A stretch of DNA of 16,973 bases from Oscillospiraceae bacterium (lineage in GTDB: Bacteria; Bacillota; Clostridia; Oscillospirales; UBA644), in assembly GCA_015067385.1 (NCBI GenBank), contig SVMP01000026.1, positions 1 to 16,973 of the forward strand. The letters run 5' to 3'. The notes under the pieces were generated by a model. The model had not been told where the DNA came from. It was given only the letters and a program-made list of their open reading frames with translations, and did not search any database. Position 1 is the first letter of the stretch, and each line of letters starts with the position of its first letter. The position numbers and the translations under genes were made by a program. Of the stretch, positions 6,924-12,939 are shown in pieces.

Positions 6924-6952
6924 TTGACATTGTGCGATATTTTTGATATACT
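6924..6952 (+). promoter_or_regulatory. Sigma-A promoter of the DUF624 gene
   Basis: TTGACA (6924-6929), 17 bp spacer, TATACT (6947-6952). Transcription would start near 6959, about 30 nt before the ATG at 6989. Confidence 0.82.
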
Positions 6953-6988
6953 GTAAATTACGAAAACAAAGGACCTTCGGAGGAATTC

Positions 6989-7735
6989 ATGGGTTTATTT
7001 AAATACGATTACGATAAAGAGGGGCAGGGCGTCGGAAAAGACGCTGCAATGGATCCCGGTTTTATCAGATTTTTCAAAGTTATATGGAATAAATTCGGTC
7101 AGCTTGTTATTCTTAATCTGATCTATATTTTTGCTTGCGCACCTATTGTTACAATAGGTCCTGCAACAGCGGCTCTTACATATGTTCTGAGAAATATGTC
7201 ACAGTCAAAACCCGTATTTTTTATTTCGGATTTTGTCGAAAAATGTAAAACATGTTTCAAACAGGCTTTTCTTGTTACCGTCGTAGACGTTATTGCGGCT
7301 GTTGCGATATACTTTTCGTTCATGTTCTGGTCTGATCCGTCTATCGGCGTGCCGTCGTTTTTCAGACCGTTCGCACTCGTTGTTACGCTCATTGTCGGAT
7401 ACCTTGTTGTTTGTATGAATTTTTACATCTTCCCAATGCTCGTTTCCTTCGATCTTTCTCTTAAAAATCTTATAAAAAACAGTCTTATCCTTGCCATGTA
7501 CAAGATCTGGCATAATCTGGCGATGGTTCTCTTCGTTCTCGCTATCGTCGTTATTTGTTTTTTACTCGGACTTCTTTCTTTCCCGATCATCATTACGCTT
7601 GTTTTCTCGGTGGTCTGCCTTTTTAACAATTTCCTCGTCTATCCTCTTCTCGTTAAATATGTAGCAACACCGTCAGAGCCTGAAGAAAAAGTTGAAGAAG
7701 AAAAAGTTTTCAATGACGAACGTCGTATAAAATAA
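6989..7735 (+). CDS. DUF624 (YesL-type) membrane protein
   Basis: A 248-residue protein resembling the YesL/DUF624 family, membrane proteins often found with carbohydrate ABC transporters or two-component systems in Firmicutes. The family-like N-terminus is seen: a short hydrophilic leader, then GFIRFFKVIWNKFGQLVILNLIY and a proline-rich turn (CAPIVTIGPATAAL). About five hydrophobic segments follow, ending in a charged, glutamate/lysine-rich cytosolic tail (about residues 230-248). GGAGG at 6979-6983 fits the ATG at 6989. It has its own promoter and a terminator right after, so it is largely an independent unit; the MFS gene downstream has no visible promoter of its own and may be reached by read-through. 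No sugar transporter lies beside it here, so its role is open. Confidence 0.82.
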   Translation: MGLFKYDYDKEGQGVGKDAAMDPGFIRFFKVIWNKFGQLVILNLIYIFACAPIVTIGPATAALTYVLRNMSQSKPVFFISDFVEKCKTCFKQAFLVTVVDVIAAVAIYFSFMFWSDPSIGVPSFFRPFALVVTLIVGYLVVCMNFYIFPMLVSFDLSLKNLIKNSLILAMYKIWHNLAMVLFVLAIVVICFLLGLLSFPIIITLVFSVVCLFNNFLVYPLLVKYVATPSEPEEKVEEEKVFNDERRIK

Positions 7736-7742
7736 TCATAAT

Positions 7743-7773
7743 GGCACTCTCGTTATCGGGAGTGTCTGTTTTT
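7743..7773 (+). terminator. Rho-independent terminator after the DUF624 gene
   Basis: GGCACTCTCG (7743-7752) pairs with CGGGAGTGTC (7757-7766) around TTAT, with two G-U pairs, then TGTTTTT. It lies 17 bp ahead of the MFS start codon. Confidence 0.82.
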
Positions 7774-7789
7774 AAAATAGGAGATAATT

Positions 7790-9050
7790 ATGTTCCGTAA
7801 AAGCACCGATTTTAATTTGACAAAAAAAGCATGTTATTACTCTTATTTGTCAATGTCATCTGTTTTCAGTCTGCCTCCCATCCTCTTTTTAACTTTCCGC
7901 GAAATGTACGGTATCGTTCACTCTTCTCGGAACTCTCGTTTTGATCAATTTCTGCACTCAGCTTTGCGTGGATCTGATCTTTACCTTTTTTACAAAATAT
8001 TTCAATGTTAAAAGAACGGTTCAGATCATGCCGCTCATAACATCCCTCGGCCTTTTTATATATGCTCTCGTTCCGACTTTTTCCCCCGATTTTGCATATA
8101 TAGGTCTCGCTGTCGGTACTGTTGTTTTTTCGATTGCCGCCGGACTTTGCGAATGTTTGCTCAGTCCGACCGTTGCTGCCATTCCGTCTGATGACCCGGG
8201 CAGAGATATGAGTATGCTTCATTCTCTCTACGCTTGGGGCGTTGTTGCGGTCGTAGTTATCAGCACGCTTTTTCTTACGGTGTTCGGTTCTGAAAATTGG
8301 ATGTATCTTACTGTTTTCTGGGCTTTAGCTCCCGTTTTTGCCTTCATTCTTTTCAGTATTGCTCCGATGCCTGAACTGAATATTGTTCATGAAAATTCAG
8401 CGGATACTGCTAAAAAGAAAAATTTTGCGCTCGCTCTTTGTTTTTTCTGTATTTTCTTCGGAAGCGCCGCAGAAAATGCAATGACAAACTGGATATCCGG
8501 TTTTATGGAAAATGCGCTCGGAATCCCGAAATCGTTTTGCGATATAGCGGGGATAGCCCTTTTTGCCGTTCTTTTGGGAATAGTCAGAACGGTGTATGCA
8601 AAATACGGTAAAAACATATATTCCGTCCTTTTGTTCGGAATGATGGGTGCTGTCGGCTGTTATCTTGTTGCGGCTCTTTCTGCAAATCCTATCGTTTCAA
8701 CGGTTGCATGTGTTTTGACAGGTGTTTGTACTTCGATGCTTTGGCCCGGTACTTTGATATTTATGGAGGAAGTCATTAAAAATCCCGGTGTTACTGCGTA
8801 TGCGCTTCTTGCCGCAGGCGGTGACTTCGGTGCAAGTGTCGCTCCTCAGATGCTCGGCGTTGTTGTTGATACCGTAGCTGAAACAGAATGGGCGAGAACT
8901 CTCGGCGTATCTCTTTCTCTTTCAGGCGAACAGATAGGCATGAAAGTCGGTATGCTTACTGCTGCGATCTTCCCGATAATCGGAACGATCCTCCTTCTTT
9001 TTATGGGCAGATATTTCAAGAAAAGAATCTTTACAAAAAAATCAGTATAA
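7790..9050 (+). pseudogene. MFS transporter gene with frameshift near 7913
   Basis: The reading frame starts at ATG 7790 behind AGGAG (7779-7783) and encodes residues ending LTFREMYGI. That frame then yields nonsense and stops at 8009-8011. From 7914 a second frame continues smoothly as SFTLLGTLVLINFCTQL and runs to 9050 with typical major-facilitator membrane helices (FIYALVPTFSPDFAYIGLAV; LLAAGGDFGASVAPQM). Joined, the product is about 420 residues with roughly 12 membrane segments, normal for an MFS permease. The join needs one base removed or two added: an ancestral GGT ATC TCG losing one TC would give the observed GGT ATCG. Either a real inactivating mutation or a sequencing/assembly error explains this; no slippery heptamer is seen, so programmed shifting is unlikely. 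The downstream frame alone, opening at TTG 7941, would lack the first helix and has no Shine-Dalgarno. Substrate unknown. Confidence 0.85.
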
Positions 9051-9088
9051 TAATTATAAATTTTTTTCTGTATGAAGGAGAATTTATT

Positions 9089-9811
9089 ATGAGAATTACT
9101 GTTTTAGGTTCAGGTCACGGAGTGCCTGAGGCTCACAAAAAATGTACCTCGATTCTTTTCGAAATCGGCGGAAACCGTTATTTTGTTGATGCTGGCTGTG
9201 ACATTAACATGGAGATTGCAGACAGAAGAATCCCATTTGAAAGCATAAAGGCATTGTTTATTACTCATCCGCATTCTGATCATATGGATGGTCTGTTCCC
9301 TTTCATCGGTCTTCTCGGATGGTTTTATACGAAAGTTGATCCGGAAGTTTACATGCCGAATGAACAGTGCGTTGATCTTTTGAAGTTTTATTTTGAAACA
9401 TTTGAAATGAAACTTCGCCCCGAAACAAAGGTTTGTATCATTGGTGACGGAGTTATATACGATGACGGTGTTTTGAAGGTTACTGCTATCCCTACAAAGC
9501 ATTGTCCCAACTCTCATGCATTTCTTCTTGAGGCTGAAGGTAAGAGAATTCTTTGTTCGGGAGACCCCAGACATCCATCTATTGATTTTCCTGATGTTTG
9601 CGATATTGATGTCGCGCTCCTTGAGGCAGCACTTTTCGATGTCAGAGAGTATACTAATATTGTTAAGGAAAAGAATATTAAGGCGGTTTATATAAATCAC
9701 TACGGAAACTATATCGGACAAATTAACGTTGAACGTTTTCTTCAACTTAAAAAGGATATTTCTCCCATTCCTGCAGAACTTACCACGGACGGCTTCGAGA
9801 TCAATCTTTAA
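9089..9811 (+). CDS. Metallo-beta-lactamase-fold hydrolase
   Basis: A 240-residue cytosolic protein of the metallo-beta-lactamase superfamily, closest in pattern to the RNase Z/phosphodiesterase-like branch. The metal motif HPHSDHMDG gives His60, His62, Asp64 and His65. Further ligand candidates are in KHCPNSHAF, the loop SGDPRH and the C-terminal YINHYG. The N-terminus MRITVLGSGHGVPE is typical. The start is ATG 9089, preceded by AAGGAG at 9075-9080. The open frame extends upstream to 8888, but that part overlaps the MFS gene in another frame and is spurious. It follows the MFS gene by 38 bp with no promoter seen, so the two probably form one unit ended by the hairpin at 9818-9851. Substrate unknown: RNA, cyclic nucleotide or another phosphodiester are possibilities. 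Confidence 0.88.
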   Translation: MRITVLGSGHGVPEAHKKCTSILFEIGGNRYFVDAGCDINMEIADRRIPFESIKALFITHPHSDHMDGLFPFIGLLGWFYTKVDPEVYMPNEQCVDLLKFYFETFEMKLRPETKVCIIGDGVIYDDGVLKVTAIPTKHCPNSHAFLLEAEGKRILCSGDPRHPSIDFPDVCDIDVALLEAALFDVREYTNIVKEKNIKAVYINHYGNYIGQINVERFLQLKKDISPIPAELTTDGFEINL

Positions 9812-9817
9812 TAACAT

Positions 9818-9851
9818 AGAGATAGGGATTTGAATTCCCTGTCTCTTTTTT
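9818..9851 (+). terminator. Rho-independent terminator after the MBL-fold gene
   Basis: AGAGATAGGGA (9818-9828) pairs with TCCCTGTCTCT (9836-9846), one G-U pair, 7-nt loop, then a run of T to 9851. It begins 6 bp after the stop codon. Confidence 0.9.
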
Positions 9852-9893
9852 GTATTAACGTTAAAAATCGGGATATTTTCCTGTTTTACGGTA

Positions 9894-9941
9894 AATGTAA
9901 CACGGAATGAAGCGTTAAATTGTTTAATGTAACATGGTATG
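9894..9941. repeat. Imperfect direct repeat upstream of the XRE regulator promoter
   Basis: AATGTAACACGGAATG (9894-9909) and AATGTAACATGGTATG (9926-9941) agree at 14 of 16 positions and start 32 bp apart, about three helical turns. The second copy contains the inverted repeat AACAT-GGT-ATGTT. They lie 25-72 bp upstream of the -35 at 9966, so they are candidate operator sites for the adjacent regulator or another factor. Confidence 0.5.
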
Positions 9942-9965
9942 TTGCGTGCCTTTTCGGTCGATTGC

Positions 9966-9994
9966 TTGACTTTCGGCTCATTCGGAAGTATAAT
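9966..9994 (+). promoter_or_regulatory. Sigma-A promoter of the XRE regulator gene
   Basis: TTGACT (9966-9971), 17 bp spacer, TATAAT (9989-9994). The predicted transcription start near 10001 places GGAGG (10011-10015) and the ATG at 10022 in a very short leader, and excludes the in-frame upstream start at 9920. Confidence 0.85.
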
Positions 9995-10021
9995 TGGGTT
10001 ATAAAGTATAGGAGGCGAGCT

Positions 10022-10498
10022 ATGAGCTTTGGTAAAAATTTAGGATTTTACAGAAAACAATTAAATATCACTCAAGAAGAATTGTCGGAAAAACTTTTTG
10101 TTACAAGGCAAACTGTTTCCAGATGGGAAACCGATTCGGTTTTTCCGGATGTTGAAACTATTATTAAATTATGCGATATGTTTAACTGCTCAATGGATAC
10201 TCTCGTTCGAGGCGATACTGAAAAGGAAACCGTTTGTTCGGAAAAATCTTCCGAGAGCGAAGAAGGAAATAACGAGTCTTCCGATGGAAATGAAGGCGGA
10301 AGTTATATCGATTGGTACTATTTAAACGGGTCGGTCTGCTCTGTAATCATGCTCGTGAGCCTTATGATTTTTTTGCTTTTAGGCATCCTTGGGGGATTAT
10401 GGCATCCGGGATGGATAGTTTTTATCATCGGAGCAGTGGCTTGCGCCATCAGTTCGGTCTCAGGGGAGATAATCAACAGCATATTCTTTCGTAAATAG
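10022..10498 (+). CDS. Membrane-anchored XRE-family transcriptional regulator
   Basis: A 158-residue protein. Residues 6-64 are a helix-turn-helix of the XRE/Cro type (LGFYRKQLNITQEELSEKL, then TRQTVSRWETDSVFPD, where the recognition helix lies). Residues about 65-95 form an acidic, serine-rich linker. Two hydrophobic segments follow, about 104-125 and 130-150, so the DNA-binding domain is probably tethered to the cytosolic face of the membrane. XRE regulators with short C-terminal membrane hairpins are common in Firmicutes, but their signals are mostly unknown. The start is set by GGAGG at 10011-10015 and by the promoter position. A direct repeat upstream could be its operator (autoregulation; inference). 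It converges on the zinc-ribbon gene on the minus strand, and the two share a hairpin. Confidence 0.9.
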   Translation: MSFGKNLGFYRKQLNITQEELSEKLFVTRQTVSRWETDSVFPDVETIIKLCDMFNCSMDTLVRGDTEKETVCSEKSSESEEGNNESSDGNEGGSYIDWYYLNGSVCSVIMLVSLMIFLLLGILGGLWHPGWIVFIIGAVACAISSVSGEIINSIFFRK

Positions 10499-10503
10499 CA
10501 ATA

Positions 10504-10533
10504 AAGAGAGCAGTTTCAGACTGCTCTCTTACT
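10504..10533. terminator. Shared bidirectional terminator between convergent genes
   Basis: Perfect 11 bp stem AAGAGAGCAGT (10504-10514) with ACTGCTCTCTT (10520-10530), loop TTCAG. It sits between the stop of the XRE gene (10498) and the stop of the minus-strand gene (10535). T-rich DNA follows on the plus side; the minus side has a weaker T-tract. Confidence 0.75.
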
Positions 10534-10534
10534 T

Positions 10535-11257
10535 TTACTTTGCAATATAGAATTTTATTCCAATCTTCAGTATCGGGCCACCGCTTATTGATTCTGATAT
10601 CGAAAGGTCTGTTATTTCAACCTTTTGCCCATATTCTGCGTTTATTGCCGAAGAAACGATATCTGAAACCAACCCATCGGCACCGAAATGTGACAGGGTT
10701 TCTTCTCCGAGTGTTATTCCGCCCACGGTTATCGATCTTATTCCTGCTTTTAATTTGCCGTTTTCAACAGATGGGTCTGCCTGCACAAAAATCGTGACTT
10801 GTTCGGGTAAAAACATTATAAGAACATCGGGAATGTTGCTCCCGAAAACTTTTGAAATATCTTCCTTTGCAATAACTGCAGATAACGTCACTCCGCCATC
10901 TGACGGGAATGTCAGCTTCATGTCTTTTAACGGAAGAAAAGCTGATGAGTTCTTTTTTATCATTGAATTAAGTTCGTCTTGTGTAAACTCAAGGTCGAGA
11001 GGAAGATATGTTATATCTTTTATCTTTTCGGATATTACAGCCACTATGTCGGGCGTTTCCATTTGCTTTCCAACATCTGTTTTGCCGAAGTAACTGCCGA
11101 AAATGAAAACCGTTGCCATAAATATCACAAAAAATACAATGGCAATTATTGCCTTCAGAATTTTTGCCGCAATAACTTTTCCAGAAAAAGTATGTCCGCA
11201 AAAAGAACAGAATTTTGAGCCTTCTTCAACTTCCTTGCCGCATTTACCGCATATCAT
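10535..11257 (-). CDS. Zinc-ribbon single-pass membrane protein of unknown function
   Basis: A 240-residue protein read on the minus strand from ATG at 11257. It opens with a compact zinc ribbon, Cys3, Cys6, Cys17 and Cys20 (CGKCGKEV, then CSFCG). A basic stretch and one strong membrane segment at about 34-57 follow. The remaining ~180 residues should be outside the membrane, with a mixed, beta-rich composition. I do not recognise this outer domain with confidence; the phrase FTQDELNSMI faintly recalls YpmS-type proteins, which is only a guess. The Shine-Dalgarno is weak (GGA 8-10 nt upstream), but the promoter at 11345-11373 gives a sensible leader of about 75-80 nt. Such ribbon-plus-anchor proteins are frequent in Clostridia and mostly uncharacterised. 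Its convergent neighbour is the membrane-tethered XRE regulator. Confidence 0.8.
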   Translation of the reverse strand: MICGKCGKEVEEGSKFCSFCGHTFSGKVIAAKILKAIIAIVFFVIFMATVFIFGSYFGKTDVGKQMETPDIVAVISEKIKDITYLPLDLEFTQDELNSMIKKNSSAFLPLKDMKLTFPSDGGVTLSAVIAKEDISKVFGSNIPDVLIMFLPEQVTIFVQADPSVENGKLKAGIRSITVGGITLGEETLSHFGADGLVSDIVSSAINAEYGQKVEITDLSISESISGGPILKIGIKFYIAK

Positions 11258-11344
11258 ATTTGATCCGAGCCTTTCTTTTCGGCAAAGGTAAATAAACCGT
11301 TGCCGTCTAACTGTTTTATATATTAGTATTCATATTCTCTCTAT

Positions 11345-11373
11345 ATTATACTTTCAAATTTAGGGTTGGTCAA
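11345..11373 (-). promoter_or_regulatory. Sigma-A promoter of the zinc-ribbon gene
   Basis: On the minus strand: TTGACC (11373-11368), 17 bp spacer, TATAAT (11350-11345). It reads left towards the start codon at 11257. Together with the plus-strand promoter at 11446-11474 it makes a divergent pair; apart from these the 11258-11564 gap shows nothing I can name. Confidence 0.78.
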
Positions 11374-11445
11374 GAATAATTTTACGCACGTTTGTGTCAA
11401 AAGAGTGAACATGTGTATTTTTCGGTAATAATTCCCTCGAAAAAC

Positions 11446-11474
11446 TTGACAAAGCAAGTAAAAAGGGGTAAAAT
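11446..11474 (+). promoter_or_regulatory. Sigma-A promoter of the yicC-fmt operon
   Basis: TTGACA (11446-11451), 17 bp spacer, TAAAAT (11469-11474). Transcription would start near 11481, leaving an AT-rich leader of about 84 nt before the yicC TTG. No other promoter was noticed before fmt. Confidence 0.82.
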
Positions 11475-11564
11475 ATATAATGAAACATTATCTCTGTAAG
11501 TATGCAGATTATAAGACATATCTTTACCGTAAAAATATATAATAATGATCAGGAGGGAACAGAT

Positions 11565-12446
11565 TTGGTTAAAAGCATGACAGGTTTCGGCAGAGCATCG
11601 GCATGTATCGAAGGCGCTACCGTAACCGTTGAGATAAAATCGGTAAACCACCGTTATTTTGAATTGAACGCGCGCATCCCTCGCGCATATATGCAGCTTG
11701 AAGACAGCATTCGTTCATACCTTTCAACAAGAGTTTCAAGAGGCAAGTTCGATCTTACTTTAAATCTTGATTTTTCCGCCGTCGAAGGCGATAAAACGGT
11801 TACCGTCAACCGTCAGCTTCTTAAAAATTATATTGAGGAGCTTTCAGCCGTTGCTGAAGAATTCGGCCTTCATAACGATGTTTCGATAAACACCGTTCTT
11901 CGTCTTCCCGATGTCGTTACCCTTACACAGACCGAAAATGATGCGGCTGAACTTTGGAACACCGTAAAGCCGGTTGTTGAAGAAGCGGTCAATGCCCTTA
12001 TACGTCAGCGTGAGGCGGAGGGTAAACGTCTTTGCGATGATATTTCTCAGAAATGCTCTATGATAAAAGAACGTGTGGCTATAATCAATTCGAGAGTCCC
12101 CGTTCTTACAGAAGAATACAGCGCGCGTCTGAGAAAACGCATTGAGAAACTTCTCGGAAATACAGAGATCGACGAACAAAGACTTCTCACCGAAGTTGCC
12201 ATAATGGCAGATAAAACTGCTATCGACGAAGAGGTCGTTCGTCTCGGTTCTCACATCGTTTCGCTTGAGGAAAATCTTCAGGCTGAAAAACCGATAGGTA
12301 AATATATCGATAATTCCATTCAGGAAATGAACAGAGAAGTTAATACCATTTCGTCAAAGATCGGCGATATGGAAGTTACAAAGATCGTTCTCGAACTTAA
12401 ATCCATTATTGAACAAATAAGAGAACAGATCCAGAATATTGAGTGA
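11565..12446 (+). CDS. yicC: YicC family endoribonuclease
   Basis: A 293-residue YicC/YloC-family protein. The signature N-terminus (M)VKSMTGFGRA is present, with the start taken as TTG 11565 because AGGAGG at 11551-11556 is 8 nt ahead; the open frame upstream to 11502 lies in the leader. The N-terminal domain holds IKSVNHRYFELNARIP, and the C-terminal DUF1732 domain ends with the conserved pattern IGKYIDNSIQEMNREVNTISSK followed by an Ile/Glu-rich helix. Members have been shown to cut RNA in Escherichia coli and Bacillus. It is the first gene of the operon and is followed directly by remA, as in Bacillus subtilis (yloC-remA). The length fits the family (about 290). Confidence 0.95.
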   Translation: MVKSMTGFGRASACIEGATVTVEIKSVNHRYFELNARIPRAYMQLEDSIRSYLSTRVSRGKFDLTLNLDFSAVEGDKTVTVNRQLLKNYIEELSAVAEEFGLHNDVSINTVLRLPDVVTLTQTENDAAELWNTVKPVVEEAVNALIRQREAEGKRLCDDISQKCSMIKERVAIINSRVPVLTEEYSARLRKRIEKLLGNTEIDEQRLLTEVAIMADKTAIDEEVVRLGSHIVSLEENLQAEKPIGKYIDNSIQEMNREVNTISSKIGDMEVTKIVLELKSIIEQIREQIQNIE

Positions 12447-12453
12447 TCCTGCC

Positions 12454-12699
12454 ATGAAATTAGTAAACATAGGTTACGGCAACAGTATTGCCGAAAGCAG
12501 GATAATCGCTGTCGTTGCTCCCGATTCGTCGCCAGTTAAACGAATAATTGCGGACGCAAAAGAAAAAGGGCTGCTTATTGACGCTACATACGGACGTAAA
12601 ACTAAATCCGTAATCGTTACCGACAGCACACACGTCGTCCTGAGCGCAGTTTCTCCCGAAACAATAAGTGGACGTGTAAATGAGAATTTAGGAGAATAA
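12454..12699 (+). CDS. remA: Extracellular matrix regulator RemA family (DUF370)
   Basis: An 81-residue DUF370 protein: MKLVNIGYGNSIAESRIIAVVAPDS, a region of the family rich in conserved glycine and proline (AVVAPDSSPVKR), then ATYGRKTKSVIVTDS and the C-terminal VVLSAVSPETI. In Bacillus subtilis RemA is a DNA-binding oligomer that activates biofilm matrix and osmoprotectant genes; in matrix-free Clostridia its role is less clear. ATG 12454 matches the family start; the frame is open back to TTG 12439, which overlaps yicC. The gene starts 7 bp after the yicC stop with no clear Shine-Dalgarno, suggesting coupled translation. In many Firmicutes gmk follows; here the next gene is rpoZ. Confidence 0.95.
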   Translation: MKLVNIGYGNSIAESRIIAVVAPDSSPVKRIIADAKEKGLLIDATYGRKTKSVIVTDSTHVVLSAVSPETISGRVNENLGE

Positions 12700-12729
12700 T
12701 TACTTTTTATTAATTCGGAGGTAGAAAAT

Positions 12730-12939
12730 ATGTTGTATCCCAGCATCAGCAAACTTATTGAAGGCGAAAACAAATGCCGTTATTCGCTCGTTATCGCAGT
12801 AGCAAAACAGGCTCGTTATCTTGCAGAAAAAGCAGAAGAAAACGGAGAGAAATTTGAAGAAAAGCCTATTAAGCAGGCCGTTATGTCTATTGCGGAAGGC
12901 AAAGCAAGTTTCAGAGAAATACGTAAACCGGTAGAATAA
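12730..12939 (+). CDS. rpoZ: DNA-directed RNA polymerase omega subunit
   Basis: A 69-residue protein matching bacterial omega: MLYPSISKLIEGENKCRYSLVIAVAKQAR corresponds to the conserved box that contacts the beta' subunit, and the C-terminal KPIKQAVMSIAEGKASF corresponds to the usual K.V..A..E...GKI helix. Omega helps fold and stabilise beta' in RNA polymerase. GGAGG ahead of the ATG gives a strong ribosome-binding site. It follows remA by 30 bp and its stop overlaps the priA start by one base (TAATG). Length and position agree with the Gram-positive yicC-remA-(gmk)-rpoZ-priA order. Confidence 0.95.
   Translation: MLYPSISKLIEGENKCRYSLVIAVAKQARYLAEKAEENGEKFEEKPIKQAVMSIAEGKASFREIRKPVE

Noticed and set aside
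7913..7920. Programmed frameshifting in the MFS gene
   Set aside because: No slippery sequence, no stimulatory Shine-Dalgarno at the right distance, and this family is not known for recoding.
8888..9088. Upstream extension of the MBL-fold gene
   Set aside because: It overlaps the MFS gene in another frame and the protein family starts at ATG 9089, which has its own AAGGAG.
9110..9817. 235-residue minus-strand open frame opposite the MBL-fold gene
   Set aside because: The plus strand has clear catalytic motifs and a Shine-Dalgarno site; the minus frame is basic, motif-free and overlaps the terminator.
9920..10021. Upstream extension of the XRE regulator
   Set aside because: It begins before the promoter at 9966-9994; the family start and GGAGG favour ATG 10022.
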